DNA of 58,625 nt from Acidobacteriota bacterium (GCA_018268935.1 JAFDVS010000089.1:566-59190), one strand, 5' to 3'. Numbered from the stretch's first letter, positions 9,666-19,157 are shown. Translations and numbers: made by a program. The notes: a model not told the origin generated them from the letters alone.

Positions 9666-11018
9666 CTACCCTGCTGCATACCGGGCCAGCTCCACTCCCA
9701 CTTCATCTTTCTGCGCCTGCGCCCATTGCTCCAACTGCCGTGACAACTGCCGCACGGTCTCCCGCTGCGATGACCACAGGTTGCGCTTCTCTTCCTTATC
9801 CACACGCAGGTCATACAACTCACCGGCCCGCATATCGGGCCGTGCATCGAACTTCCGCAGGATCAGCTTGTGGTGCTCCGTGCGCACGGCGCGCTCATCA
9901 AAGTACGACCCATCCATCGCCGCCTGCGGGATGTTCTCCAGGATCACCGGCTCCGTCCAACGATCTTCATTCCGCTTCACTCGCTCGATCAAGCTCTGCC
10001 GCGGAAACACGGGACCAAGTGGCGGCTCCACGATGCCGCCTCTCACCGCCTGCACACCCGCTGCGTCGAGAATCGTCGGTGCAATGTCCATCAGCGTCAC
10101 TCCGGATTGCCACACTTTCCCTTGCGGCAGCCGTTTCGGATAGCGCAGCAACAGTGGGATCCGCGACGTCTCCTCATACGAAGTGCAGATCCCTTCCAAC
10201 GTGCCTGGCCGCGCATCCCAACTCCGCCCATGCTCGGTGGTCATCACGATCAGCGTGTTGTCCCACACATTAGCCTTCTTCAGCGCCTCCACAATCCGCC
10301 CCACGTTCCAATCCAGATTCGTCACTGACCCGTAGTAGCCGGCATGCTCGTCACCTCGGTAGTGCTCCAGCCACTGTTTCGGCGGATCCGAAGGCTCATG
10401 CGGCGCGTAATAGGACTGGTACAAGAAGAACGGCTCGTGCGCATGCTGCTGGATGAATTGAATCCCTAATTCCGTGTGCACATCCGGCCGGTATCGCGAT
10501 TGATGAGGCTCCCCGATCCAGTGCCGCAGCGTGGAATTGAATGACTTGAAGTAATCGTAGAAGCCCGGATTTCCCGGCCCCAAATGCCACTTGCCGATAT
10601 GCGCCGTGGCGTAGCCTGCATTGCTCAGGTAGAACACAAAGTTGTCCCACAGCTTGAAGCGCTTGTCACGGAACGGATCGGGGATCGCTTCCGGATAGTT
10701 ACTGTTCATGTTCCCCGGATTCGTTGGATACACATTTCGCCGCAACCCGTGCGCATGCGGATGTAGCCCGGTCAGTATCGACGCGCGCGCCGGACCGCAC
10801 AGCGCCTGTGGAGTAAAGCAGTTTTGAAACCGCACGCCCTCTTTCGCCAGCGCATCCAGATTTGGCGTATGCACCTTACGCTCGCCATAGGCGCCGATCG
10901 CGTCCGTCCGGCATTTGTCGAAGAGCAGAAACACCACGTTGGGCGGACGCTCCGTCATCGACTGCCCGCAGGCGGCCGCGCCACCCAATACTCCCAGAAA
11001 CGATCGGCGTCCAATCAT
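9666..11018 (-). CDS. exported sulfatase
   Basis: A 450-aa arylsulfatase-type enzyme. The N-terminus GRRSFLGVLGGAAACGQ looks like a Tat signal that may end in a lipobox (AAAC), so it could be a lipoprotein. Metal-site segment LLFDKCRTD and the formylglycine motif CGPAR (Cys74) are present, then KWHLGPGNPGFYDY and the late TEHGRSWD metal/substrate segment. Substrate is unknown. The start overlaps the stop of the upstream metallopeptidase gene by 4 bp (ATGA), indicating translational coupling. Confidence 0.92.
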   Translation of the reverse strand: MIGRRSFLGVLGGAAACGQSMTERPPNVVFLLFDKCRTDAIGAYGERKVHTPNLDALAKEGVRFQNCFTPQALCGPARASILTGLHPHAHGLRRNVYPTNPGNMNSNYPEAIPDPFRDKRFKLWDNFVFYLSNAGYATAHIGKWHLGPGNPGFYDYFKSFNSTLRHWIGEPHQSRYRPDVHTELGIQFIQQHAHEPFFLYQSYYAPHEPSDPPKQWLEHYRGDEHAGYYGSVTNLDWNVGRIVEALKKANVWDNTLIVMTTEHGRSWDARPGTLEGICTSYEETSRIPLLLRYPKRLPQGKVWQSGVTLMDIAPTILDAAGVQAVRGGIVEPPLGPVFPRQSLIERVKRNEDRWTEPVILENIPQAAMDGSYFDERAVRTEHHKLILRKFDARPDMRAGELYDLRVDKEEKRNLWSSQRETVRQLSRQLEQWAQAQKDEVGVELARYAAG

Positions 11019-11809
11019 GTGCGAAGCTTCTCCTGGTAACGTTTCACGGCATTCTCCAGCGATTCCCCAAATACGGCTTCAAACTTCCCCTTCCAGGCCG
11101 GCGGGTCAGCCATCACGTCCCGCAAATAGCGCTGAAACATTTCCCGCCCATAATGTTCCATTATGAACTCGCAGAAATAGCGCCACACCTGATAGGCGTA
11201 GCGGATCTGAAACGTCCGGGCGTCGCGCATCGAAGGATCGATCACCGGCAGCAACTCGCCTTGGCGTGCCCGTGCCACCATCTCTTCTTTCGTGAAGTAA
11301 GACTTCTGATCCCCGATCCAAACCGCAAGCCCTTCCGACAACCACTCCACATGGGTCAACCGATAGGCAGCCACAATTCCCTGGGTCTGATGAATCACCG
11401 CATGGCAGATCTCGTGACGCAGGTATTCGCCGTGGTCGAACTTCCGTTCCTCGATCTTTGGCGTCACATAAATCACTGTGCCAGTGGCCAGCGTAACCGC
11501 CCCGATCCCCGTCGATCGCATGTGCGGCATCAATCGCCGGAAGTGGTTCCAATCCGGCGTCAGCACCACCGTCAATCGTTTCGGCGCGTGAAGTTGCAAC
11601 GACTCCTCCGCTCTCTGCATATACGAGTCAATTTCCCGGTACGCCGCCGGCGCCCTGATCCCCGATGGAACGTACACATCCGCTCGCCCCAGGTGCATCA
11701 CCTCATAGCCGGGCTTCCATGGCGACAACGGAAACAGCGGTCCCCACGGAAACGCAGCCATCAGCAAGACAAACAGCGCCAGGCCGAGTCCTCTTCGGAG
11801 CACTCTCAT
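11015..11809 (-). CDS. exported peptidase-MA-like metallohydrolase
   Basis: About 264 aa. The N-terminus MRVLRRGLGLALFVLLMAAF is a signal peptide or membrane anchor. The zinc-binding motif is HEICH in EYLRHEICHAVIHQ, followed by WLSEGLAVWIG, the third-ligand region typical of peptidase MA / gluzincin-like proteins. Such proteins are probable periplasmic peptidases; the substrate is unknown. The in-frame ATG at 11821 would add four residues, but a TATGAT hexamer 7 nt upstream of the 11809 ATG favours the inner start. Co-transcribed with the following sulfatase through an ATGA overlap. Confidence 0.75.
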   Translation of the reverse strand: MRVLRRGLGLALFVLLMAAFPWGPLFPLSPWKPGYEVMHLGRADVYVPSGIRAPAAYREIDSYMQRAEESLQLHAPKRLTVVLTPDWNHFRRLMPHMRSTGIGAVTLATGTVIYVTPKIEERKFDHGEYLRHEICHAVIHQTQGIVAAYRLTHVEWLSEGLAVWIGDQKSYFTKEEMVARARQGELLPVIDPSMRDARTFQIRYAYQVWRYFCEFIMEHYGREMFQRYLRDVMADPPAWKGKFEAVFGESLENAVKRYQEKLRT

Positions 11810-11815
11810 GGGGGT

Positions 11816-11822
11816 TATCATA
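11816..11822. promoter_or_regulatory. overlapping divergent -10 elements
   Basis: On the plus strand TATCAT (11816-11821) lies 8 nt before the ATG at 11830. On the minus strand TATGAT (11822-11817) lies 7 nt before the ATG at 11809. The two hexamers share the same base pairs, so the divergent genes would compete for RNA polymerase and be transcribed with almost no leader. The -35 matches are poor on both sides. Confidence 0.45.
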
Positions 11823-11829
11823 GACTCAA

Positions 11830-12669
11830 ATGACTACCCGCCGCACTTTTCTCGCAGCAACAGCGGCCACGTTGGCTGCCTCCGCGAAGAGCCTCAGCAC
11901 CGTTGGCGTGCAGCTCTACACCGTCCGCAACATACTCCCCCAAAAGCCGCTCGAAACGCTGAAAGCCCTCGAACAGATCGGCTACCGCGAGTGCGAAGCC
12001 GTCGCCCGCGACATCGACAAGATCTGGTCCAGCCTCCAGCAGACCGCGCTCAAGCCGGTCAGCGTTCATCTCGACACCGCGCTGTTCATGAAGAATCAGG
12101 CGCAGTTGCCCGCCGCCCTCGACGACGCCGCCAAGCGTGGGTTCAAGTATGTCGTCTGCCCCTACGTCGCCCCCGCCGATCGCGGTGGAGCCGATGTCAT
12201 GAAGAAGCTCGGCGAGACACTGAACGGTGCCGGCCAAAAAGCCAAGGCCGCGGGTATGACCCTCGCCTATCACAACCATGCCTTCGAATTCGAACCATCC
12301 GGCAACGGCACTCTGCTCGATGTGCTGATGAGTTCCTGCGACCCCAAGCTCGTGCAACTCGAACTCGACATCATGTGGGTTAAAGTCGGCGGGGCCGATC
12401 CGGTGGCGATGCTCCAGAAGTACAAAGGGCGCATCCCGTTGATGCACGTCAAGAACCTGCAGGCTGGAGTGGAAAAACGCTTCAACGAAAAAGTACCGCC
12501 CACCGCGTTCGCCGAAGCCGGCAAGGGAGTGATCGACATCCCTGCAGTCCTCAAGGCCGCCGGTCCAGCCGGAGTGAAGCACTTCTTCGTCGAGCAGGAT
12601 CAGACCCCCGGCGATCCCGTGGCCAGCCTCCGCGAAAGCTTCCAATACGTGCACGCGCTGAAATTCTAA
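11830..12669 (+). CDS. exported sugar phosphate isomerase/epimerase-like protein
   Basis: A 279-aa xylose-isomerase-like TIM barrel (AP endonuclease 2 fold). The N-terminus MTTRRTFLAATAATLAAS is a Tat-like signal. The barrel has the usual metal-ligand stretches: AYHNHAFEFE, LELDIMWVK, MHVKNL and FVEQDQTP. Family members isomerise or epimerise sugars or keto-inositols; the substrate here is unknown. It is followed after 3 bp by the nitrilase-like gene, forming a two-gene operon of exported enzymes. Start chosen at the ATG giving the twin-arginine N-terminus. Confidence 0.85.
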   Translation: MTTRRTFLAATAATLAASAKSLSTVGVQLYTVRNILPQKPLETLKALEQIGYRECEAVARDIDKIWSSLQQTALKPVSVHLDTALFMKNQAQLPAALDDAAKRGFKYVVCPYVAPADRGGADVMKKLGETLNGAGQKAKAAGMTLAYHNHAFEFEPSGNGTLLDVLMSSCDPKLVQLELDIMWVKVGGADPVAMLQKYKGRIPLMHVKNLQAGVEKRFNEKVPPTAFAEAGKGVIDIPAVLKAAGPAGVKHFFVEQDQTPGDPVASLRESFQYVHALKF

Positions 12670-12672
12670 GCC

Positions 12673-13500
12673 ATGAAGCCACTCCTGCTGTTGCTCTTCA
12701 CATTCGGCCTTTGGGCTGGCGAATCCACGTCTTTCACCATGGCCGGAATCCGCGTCATTCCCGATGCCTGGGATAAACAAGCCAACCTCAAGCGCATCGA
12801 AAAATACACGCGCGAAGCAGTGGCTAAGGGAGCACAGGTAGTGGTCACCCCCGAAGGGTTCCTCGAAGGCTACGTCGCCAACAACAAACGCCAGCCCGAC
12901 ATCACCCGTGAGCGCCTTGCCGCCGTCGGCGAGCGCATCGACGGCCCTCTGCTCACCAGGCTCAAAGGCCTGGCCAAGGAGCTTCGCATCCACCTTGTGG
13001 TCTGCTTCGCCGAGCGCCGCGGCGACAAAATGTTCAACTCACTCGCCATCTTCACTCCGCAAGGCGAAGTGGCCATGAGCTATCACAAGTCGCACAACGC
13101 CGAGGACGAACCGTTCAACGACACCGGCACGCAGTTCCCAGTCGTCGACACGCCACTTGGCCGCTGGGGTACGCTCATCTGCTACGACCGCCAGTTGCCC
13201 GAAACCTCGCGCATCCTCGCCATCAAGGGAGCCCAGCTACTGATTGTCCCGGCCTGGGGCTCCTTCGGCGACATGAACACCGCCATGATGCGCACCCGCG
13301 CCTTCGAGAACGGTGTCTGGGTCGCCTTCGTCCATCCGCAACAATTTCTGCTCATTGACCCGAGGGGAAAAATCGTGGCACAGGATAACGGCGAAAAAGG
13401 AGACCAGCTGGTTTTTGGCCGCGTCACTCTCGACGACCGTATCGGCAAAGCAGCTATCCGCAGCCGAAAACCCCAGCTCTACGGCGAAATCCTGAAGTAG
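12673..13500 (+). CDS. exported carbon-nitrogen hydrolase (nitrilase superfamily)
   Basis: A 275-aa amidase/nitrilase-fold enzyme that cleaves a non-peptide C-N bond. The catalytic triad is complete: Glu61 (VVTPEGFLEGY), Lys139 (MSYHKSHN) and Cys170 (GTLICYDRQLPE). Residues 1-16 (MKPLLLLLFTFGLWAG) form a signal peptide, which is unusual since most superfamily members are cytoplasmic. It follows the sugar-isomerase gene by 3 bp and ends exactly where the convergent creatininase gene ends. Substrate unknown. Confidence 0.88.
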   Translation: MKPLLLLLFTFGLWAGESTSFTMAGIRVIPDAWDKQANLKRIEKYTREAVAKGAQVVVTPEGFLEGYVANNKRQPDITRERLAAVGERIDGPLLTRLKGLAKELRIHLVVCFAERRGDKMFNSLAIFTPQGEVAMSYHKSHNAEDEPFNDTGTQFPVVDTPLGRWGTLICYDRQLPETSRILAIKGAQLLIVPAWGSFGDMNTAMMRTRAFENGVWVAFVHPQQFLLIDPRGKIVAQDNGEKGDQLVFGRVTLDDRIGKAAIRSRKPQLYGEILK

Positions 13501-13508
13501 CTACTTCA
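13493..13508. other. 16-bp perfect palindrome at convergent stop codons
   Basis: TGAAGTAGCTACTTCA is a perfect palindrome centred on the junction between the nitrilase stop (13498-13500) and the creatininase stop (13501-13503). Both proteins end in Lys-stop (AAG TAG). In RNA it has no loop, so terminator function is doubtful. Confidence 0.4.
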
Positions 13509-14313
13509 CAAACAGCTTCGCCGCGTCCCACTTCCCGACGACGTCCTCCACCAATGCTGTCATCTTTGCCACCACCGCCGCGAAGTACGTATCCGCCTTC
13601 GCCTGATCGAACTTCGGATAGCCCTGCCCTTCCTGATACAGAATAATCGGCGATGGAAAGGGAAACGCTGACCACGTCCCTGCTGCCGGGCGCGCGGTCG
13701 CCAGCGAAGCCTTGTACCGCTCCGGATGCACCAGCTTCCGGTCAATCGCTTGGATGAAAGCGGTCTCATTCCATCCCGCATGCCCGCCATCCTCACCGAA
13801 CGTCTTCAGGGTAAGGTCGGAACAATAAGACCACCAATTGACTACCAGCGTGCGCACCCGCTTCTCCCGTCCCACCTTCTCCGCGACGTCGTTGAGTACC
13901 GCCGTCTGCGGCCCGCCATGCCCATTTACCACGATGATATTGAGGAACCCATTCGCCGCCAAGCCCCGCAACACATCGGTCACAAAGGCGCGATACGCCG
14001 TCTCGCTGATCGTAAATGTCCCGGCGTATCCATCCAGGCTCCCGGTCATTCCATAATTCAATGCCGGGGCGACCAACGCGTTCAGCTTCGGCGCCATGGC
14101 CCGAGCCAGCGCCACCGGCGCAGTATTGTCTGCGCCGTTGTTCACCACGCCATGTGCCTCAATTGTTCCTGTCGGCAGCAACACCGTACGAATCCGCGAA
14201 GGCACCCATTCCTGAAACTCCATCCAATTGATGTCGTTCATCTCGCGGGTCGAAGGCCCGGTCTGCGCCCACAAAGCGCCCCAGGCCCACAGCAACAGGA
14301 ACGCAAGCCTCAT
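13501..14313 (-). CDS. secreted creatininase-family amidohydrolase
   Basis: A 270-aa protein with signal peptide MRLAFLLLWAWGALWAQ. Metal-binding motifs of the creatininase / creatinine amidohydrolase family are present: LLPTGTIEAHG, VVNGHGGPQ and GEDGGHAGWNETA. Related enzymes open cyclic amides such as creatinine or act on formamide intermediates in cofactor pathways; a secreted member has no obvious substrate. The ATG overlaps the tldD stop by 4 bp, so it is translated from the tldD transcript. Confidence 0.88.
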   Translation of the reverse strand: MRLAFLLLWAWGALWAQTGPSTREMNDINWMEFQEWVPSRIRTVLLPTGTIEAHGVVNNGADNTAPVALARAMAPKLNALVAPALNYGMTGSLDGYAGTFTISETAYRAFVTDVLRGLAANGFLNIIVVNGHGGPQTAVLNDVAEKVGREKRVRTLVVNWWSYCSDLTLKTFGEDGGHAGWNETAFIQAIDRKLVHPERYKASLATARPAAGTWSAFPFPSPIILYQEGQGYPKFDQAKADTYFAAVVAKMTALVEDVVGKWDAAKLFVK

Positions 14314-15743
14314 CCCGCAGTGCCTCCCACCGTCATCTTGTCGATCTTCACCGTCGGAATCCCCACGCCCACCGGCACGCTCTGTCCTTCCTTGCCGCAG
14401 ATGCCCATGCCTTCATCCAGCTTCAAATCGCTCCCCACCATGCTCACGTACTTCAACGCTTCCGGCCCATTGCCGATGAGCGTTGCCCCGCGCACGGGCC
14501 GCGTCAATTTCCCATCCTCAATCAAGTAGCTCTCGGTCGCCGAGAAGACGAAGTTGCCACTCGTGATGTCCACCTGCCCGCCGCCGAAAGTCGCGCAATA
14601 AATTCCCTTCGGCACAGACCGGATGATGTCGCTCGGATCGCTCTCCCCGGCGAGCATGAACGTATTCGTCATGCGAGGCATCGGAATATGTTTGTAGCTT
14701 TCCCGCCGTCCGCTTCCCGTCGCCTGCCCGCCCATGATCCGGCACGACAGCCGGTCCTGCAAATACCCGCGCAGGATACCGTTCTCGATCAGTACATTCT
14801 GCTGCGTCGGTGCGCCCTCGTCATCCACATTCAGCGATCCGCGGCGATTGGCCATTGTCCCGTCATCCACCACCGTACACAGCGGGCTCGCCACCTGCTG
14901 CCCGATCCGATTGCTGAACGCCGAAACGCCCTTGCGATTGAAATCTGCTTCCAACCCGTGGCCTACCGCTTCATGCAAGAGAATGCCCGGCCACCCCGAC
15001 CCCAGCACCACCGTCATCTCACCGGCCGGCGCCTCCACCGCGCCCAATTGCACAATCGCCTGCCGCGCGGCTTCCTTCGCGAAATACTCCGGCGGCTTCT
15101 CGCGCAAAAAGAAATCCAGCGACACGCGTCCGCCACCGCCATGGTAGCCCTGCTCCGGCGATCCGCCTTCGGCCATGGCCAGCGCCATCACGCCCATCCG
15201 CGCCATCGGTTGTGTATCGTAGCTCAACACGCCTTCGCTGGTCGCCACCAGCACATGCTTGATCGAATCGGCATACGCGGCCTGCACCTGAATTATCCGC
15301 TCGTCGTGCGCCCGCGCCGCTTCATCGGCGCGCTTCACCAGCGCCACGCGCTCGTGCAGACTGGCATCGGAAGGCGCTACTTCCAACCGGTACAAATCCC
15401 GCTTCGCAGCCTCTTCGAATCCCGTCTTGGTCTGCGACGCCGGGCCACTGGCGATACAAGCAGCCACCCGCGCCGTGTGCAAAATCTTGTCCGGGCTCAA
15501 ATCGTCGCTATAGGCGTAGCCGGTCCGCTCCCCCGACAAAACCCGGATGCCAACGCCGAGTGAGACACCCTGGGTCGCGTTCTTGACGATCGACTCTTCC
15601 AGGCTCACCGACGTGGTGAACAAATACTCAAAGTACAGGTCGGCGTAATCGCCGCCCGCCGAAAGGGCTTCAGCCAGGTAACGCTCCAGGTCCCGTTCCG
15701 TCAGCCCGAATTTCTGTGCGAAGAAGGAATCGCGAAATGCCAT
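14310..15743 (-). CDS. tldD: TldD-family metalloprotease
   Basis: A 477-aa TldD, close to the usual size of about 480 aa. The zinc motif HEAVGH is at residues 257-262 (GILLHEAVGHGLEAD). TldD works as a heterodimer with TldE/PmbA in degrading unfolded peptides and processing some ribosomally made peptides. The partner gene is not in this window. The frame is open upstream to 15923, but the ATG at 15743 gives a normal-length protein starting MAFRDSFFAQKF with a GGAAG site 4 nt upstream. The cupin gene starts divergently 49 bp away. Confidence 0.92.
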   Translation of the reverse strand: MAFRDSFFAQKFGLTERDLERYLAEALSAGGDYADLYFEYLFTTSVSLEESIVKNATQGVSLGVGIRVLSGERTGYAYSDDLSPDKILHTARVAACIASGPASQTKTGFEEAAKRDLYRLEVAPSDASLHERVALVKRADEAARAHDERIIQVQAAYADSIKHVLVATSEGVLSYDTQPMARMGVMALAMAEGGSPEQGYHGGGGRVSLDFFLREKPPEYFAKEAARQAIVQLGAVEAPAGEMTVVLGSGWPGILLHEAVGHGLEADFNRKGVSAFSNRIGQQVASPLCTVVDDGTMANRRGSLNVDDEGAPTQQNVLIENGILRGYLQDRLSCRIMGGQATGSGRRESYKHIPMPRMTNTFMLAGESDPSDIIRSVPKGIYCATFGGGQVDITSGNFVFSATESYLIEDGKLTRPVRGATLIGNGPEALKYVSMVGSDLKLDEGMGICGKEGQSVPVGVGIPTVKIDKMTVGGTAG

Positions 15744-15792
15744 GTACTTCCAGCTTAGCGCCTGGATGTAGAATCGAGGGGAGGTTGCTGCC

Positions 15793-16380
15793 ATGAGTCC
15801 TATCGATCGCCGCCGGTTCGGAGTGTTGCTGGCCAGCGTGGAGTGGACTGCCTCCGTCATCCAAGGCGCCGCAAATGATCCGGAATCCATCCAGTTTTCG
15901 CGTAACGGGTGGATGCCGAACAACGCCCATTTGCCGGTGTTGCTCTATCGTGGCGCCATCAACCCGGCCGCCGGCGACCCCGCCACGGTCCTTGAAGCCG
16001 TGTTCGGCAAGAACGGCTGGCCCGCCAAATGGCGCAACGGCGTCTATCCCTTTCATCACTATCACTCCACGGCTCATGAGGTTCTCGGCTTCGCTCGCGG
16101 TCACGCCCGGATCCTGCTCGGCGGTGAAAACGGCCGCGAAGTCAGCGTAAAAGCGGGCGATATCGCACTGCTCCCCGTCGGGACGGGCCACTGCCGCATC
16201 GAAGCGAGCAGCGATTTCCTCGTCGTCGGCGCGTACCCCGATGGCCAGGATTGGGATCTCTGCCGCAGCGCGCCCGACGCCGCAGCCATGCAGCGTATCC
16301 GTACCCTCAGCTTCCCCGCGTCCGACCCTGTCATTGGCGCTAATGGCCCAACAACCCGCCTGTGGAGAGCCATGCAATGA
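15793..16380 (+). CDS. cupin-domain protein (YjlB-like)
   Basis: A 195-aa protein with a single double-stranded beta-helix cupin. The metal-binding first motif is YPFHHYHSTAHEVLGF and the second is GDIALLPVGTGH. The arrangement resembles the YjlB-type cupins of unknown function. Residues 1-20 (SPIDRRRFGVLLASVEW) contain an arginine pair reminiscent of a Tat signal, but the hydrophobic stretch is short, so export is uncertain. An AGGGGAGG site precedes the ATG. The stop overlaps the kinase start by 4 bp (ATGA). Confidence 0.78.
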   Translation: MSPIDRRRFGVLLASVEWTASVIQGAANDPESIQFSRNGWMPNNAHLPVLLYRGAINPAAGDPATVLEAVFGKNGWPAKWRNGVYPFHHYHSTAHEVLGFARGHARILLGGENGREVSVKAGDIALLPVGTGHCRIEASSDFLVVGAYPDGQDWDLCRSAPDAAAMQRIRTLSFPASDPVIGANGPTTRLWRAMQ

Positions 16381-19157
16381 ATCTCGCCGCTCTGTTTCAG
16401 GCCGTCGCCGATCTGCCGTTGGCGGAGCGCAACGCTTATTACCGGCAGCATGCCGTCCCTGACGCATTGCGCGCCGAAGTGGAGTCCCTCATTGAGTTCG
16501 ACTCCCATGCCACCACCTTCCTCCTCGATGGTGTGGCGAACGCGGCCAGCGGCATCGTCGATTCCATGGAGCGCCCCGAACGCTGTGGCCCCTTCCATCC
16601 CGTGAAACTTCTCGGACGTGGCGGGATGGGCTCCGTGTGGCTCGCCGAACGCACGGACGGCCAGGTGGACCAGCAAGTCGCAGTCAAGGTTCTTCGCGCC
16701 GGCGCACCCACTCCGCGGCAGCAGGAGCGCTTCATTCAGGAACGCCGCATCCTCGCCACGCTCTCCCACCCCAACATCGCCCGCCTGCTCGATGCCGGTC
16801 AGACCGATGCGGGACAGCCATTCCTCGCCATGGAGTACGTGGAGGGCCTCCCTATCGACCACTTCTGCCGCCAACTCGATCACCGCAAAACCCTCCGCAT
16901 CTTTCTCAAAGTGTGCACGGCAGTTGCCTACGCCCACCGCAACCTCATCATCCATCGCGATCTGAAGCCTTCCAATATTCTTGTCAACACCGAAGGCGAA
17001 CCCAAGCTGCTCGACTTCGGCATTGCCAAGCTGATCAACTTCGCCGGCGACCGCACCACCACCATCGAACGCGTACTCACCCCCGATTACGCCAGCCCGG
17101 AGCAGGTGAACGGACGCAATACGGGCACCGCGACCGACATCTATTCCCTCGGCGCAATCCTCTACAAGCTGCTCACCGGCCACACACCTCATCAGTTCGC
17201 CGATACGCACCCCGCCGCGATGTCAGCCGTGATCTGCGAGCGGCCAGTCACCCCGCCCAGCCAGCACGACAAATCGCTCGAAGGCGATCTCGACAGCATC
17301 CTGCTCAAGGCTCTCCGCAAGGAGCCCGAAGAGCGATATGCTTCGGTGGAAAAACTGGCCGAAGACATCGAGAACCACCTCGAATTCCGGCCAGTCAAAG
17401 CGCGCTCCGGCAACGTGCTCTACTTGAGCCGCCGTTTCCTGCGCCGCCACTGGCTGGCCGTCACGGGACCGGCAGTCGCCATGGCCGGGCTGGCCGCGGG
17501 ACTCATTGTCGCCCAGCAGCAACGCGCCGAAGCCGAATCCGCCCGCGCCATTGCCGAATCGCGCCGCGTCGAGGCGCAGCAGCAGCGCGATAACGCGACG
17601 CATGAGCGCACCATCGCCGTACGCCAGGAAGCCGAAGCGCGCCAGCAACGCGAAGAAGCCCAGAAACAGCGCGCCATCGCGGAGCAGCGCTACCAGCAGG
17701 TCCGCCAGATCGCCCTCCACCTGCTCGATCTCGACCGCGAAATGCTGCGCCTCTCCGGCGCTACAAAGGCGCGCCAGGCGCTTGTCACTACTTCGTTGTC
17801 CTATCTCGAAAAACTCGGCGCCGAAAGCGGTGACGACGAGCGCTTCCGGCTGGAACTGGCCGAAGCCTATCGCAAGGTGGCCCAGGTGCAAAGCAACCCC
17901 GGCACGCCCAATCTCGGCCAGCCCAAAGAGGCGCTGCAGAGCCTCGCCAAAGCAGAGAAGATCCTCGCCACGCTGCCGCTCAATTACCCATCCGCCGCCA
18001 TCGCCAGACTGGACAACATCGATCTCCAAGCCAGGATCTACGGCAGTGGCCAGGATTGGGAGACGACTCTCGCCACATCGCAGAAGGGGCTGCGCCTCGC
18101 CGGCAACTCCCGCCTCGACACCCTGGAGATGCTCGAGCGCAAAGCCGCCCTCACCTACACAGCCCAAGCCGCCTTAGTCAATCTCGACCGCATGGCGGAG
18201 GCCCTGCGCTACGGCCAGCTCTCCGCCGACTACCGCAAGGAAATTTACCGCCAGCGCGGCACCTCTGCCTCTGCCACAAACCTCGCCAACACGTTACTGG
18301 GCCTGGCGGCGACCATGCGCTCGGCCGGCGACTTAGGCCAGGCTGAACAGCGCGCCGCCGAAGGCCGACAGGTGATCGAGCAGCAATATGAAAAAGGTCC
18401 GTCGCCCACCACCGGCCGCCGATTGGTATGGGCACTGTACCAGGAAGCTCGCGTGCTCGGCTCGCGCGAAAGCATCAGCCTGGCACGCTGGGATGATGCC
18501 GCTGCCCTTCTGGAGCGTTCCCTCACACTCGCCCGGCAACTGATCAAAGCAGACGCCGAAGATATTGCCACTCGCAACAATCTGGCGGCGATGGTCGCCG
18601 AACTTGCTGCACTGCGCCTCGATTCCAATCCGGACTCCGCCCTTGCTTTGTTCGAAGAAGCCAACCGGGTCCGCGGCAGTCTGCCGGCAGCAAACCCCAA
18701 TCACCAGGAGAAATTTCACATGCAGGCAGGCGCAGTACGCGCCCTCGCCAGACTCCGGCGCTTCGACGAAGCGGCCACGCGCCTCGAACGTCTGTTCCAG
18801 GCTCTGAAGGAATCCAAGCTTTACCCTGGGCACTTGGGCCCAGGCTCGTTCGCCGCCTCAGCCCTGCGCGCCCAGGCCGACCTGTCGGAGGCACAAGGCA
18901 ATCGCGCCGCCGCCATCCGCTCCTGGGAGGAACTCGCTGCCGGTTACGAATCGAGCCCCCGCCGCGCCGACAACGATTTGCAATGGGCCATCGCGCACTC
19001 CGAGGTGTTTCGCTCCCTGGCCCGCCTCTACGAGGCTGCGGGCAACCGGTCCGCCGCCAATCTATCGCAGCAGAAGGACCGCGCCATCTGGGACCAGTGG
19101 TCCCGCAAACTCCCATCCAGTTCATTCGTGGAGCGCCAGCTCCGCGCCAGCCGCTGA
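16377..19157 (+). CDS. membrane Ser/Thr protein kinase with coiled coil and TPR tail
   Basis: A 926-aa PknB-type kinase. The kinase domain covers about 72-340 with glycine loop GRGGMGSVWLA (80-90), Lys104, catalytic loop HRDLKPSN (Asp195) and DFG at 213-215. A transmembrane helix is at about 360-380. An Arg/Glu/Ala-rich coiled coil (380-440) and TPR-like helical repeats (440-926) follow on the other side of the membrane. The ATG at 16377 is chosen over the GTG at 16362 because it overlaps the cupin stop and has GGAG about 9 nt upstream. It ends 2 bp from the convergent ECF sigma gene, the kind of partner commonly encoded beside such kinases in Acidobacteria. Confidence 0.92.
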   Translation: MNLAALFQAVADLPLAERNAYYRQHAVPDALRAEVESLIEFDSHATTFLLDGVANAASGIVDSMERPERCGPFHPVKLLGRGGMGSVWLAERTDGQVDQQVAVKVLRAGAPTPRQQERFIQERRILATLSHPNIARLLDAGQTDAGQPFLAMEYVEGLPIDHFCRQLDHRKTLRIFLKVCTAVAYAHRNLIIHRDLKPSNILVNTEGEPKLLDFGIAKLINFAGDRTTTIERVLTPDYASPEQVNGRNTGTATDIYSLGAILYKLLTGHTPHQFADTHPAAMSAVICERPVTPPSQHDKSLEGDLDSILLKALRKEPEERYASVEKLAEDIENHLEFRPVKARSGNVLYLSRRFLRRHWLAVTGPAVAMAGLAAGLIVAQQQRAEAESARAIAESRRVEAQQQRDNATHERTIAVRQEAEARQQREEAQKQRAIAEQRYQQVRQIALHLLDLDREMLRLSGATKARQALVTTSLSYLEKLGAESGDDERFRLELAEAYRKVAQVQSNPGTPNLGQPKEALQSLAKAEKILATLPLNYPSAAIARLDNIDLQARIYGSGQDWETTLATSQKGLRLAGNSRLDTLEMLERKAALTYTAQAALVNLDRMAEALRYGQLSADYRKEIYRQRGTSASATNLANTLLGLAATMRSAGDLGQAEQRAAEGRQVIEQQYEKGPSPTTGRRLVWALYQEARVLGSRESISLARWDDAAALLERSLTLARQLIKADAEDIATRNNLAAMVAELAALRLDSNPDSALALFEEANRVRGSLPAANPNHQEKFHMQAGAVRALARLRRFDEAATRLERLFQALKESKLYPGHLGPGSFAASALRAQADLSEAQGNRAAAIRSWEELAAGYESSPRRADNDLQWAIAHSEVFRSLARLYEAAGNRSAANLSQQKDRAIWDQWSRKLPSSSFVERQLRASR

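Noticed and set aside
11818..12993. 391-codon minus-strand frame opposite the sugar isomerase and nitrilase
   Set aside because: Antisense shadow; both plus-strand genes have complete catalytic motifs.
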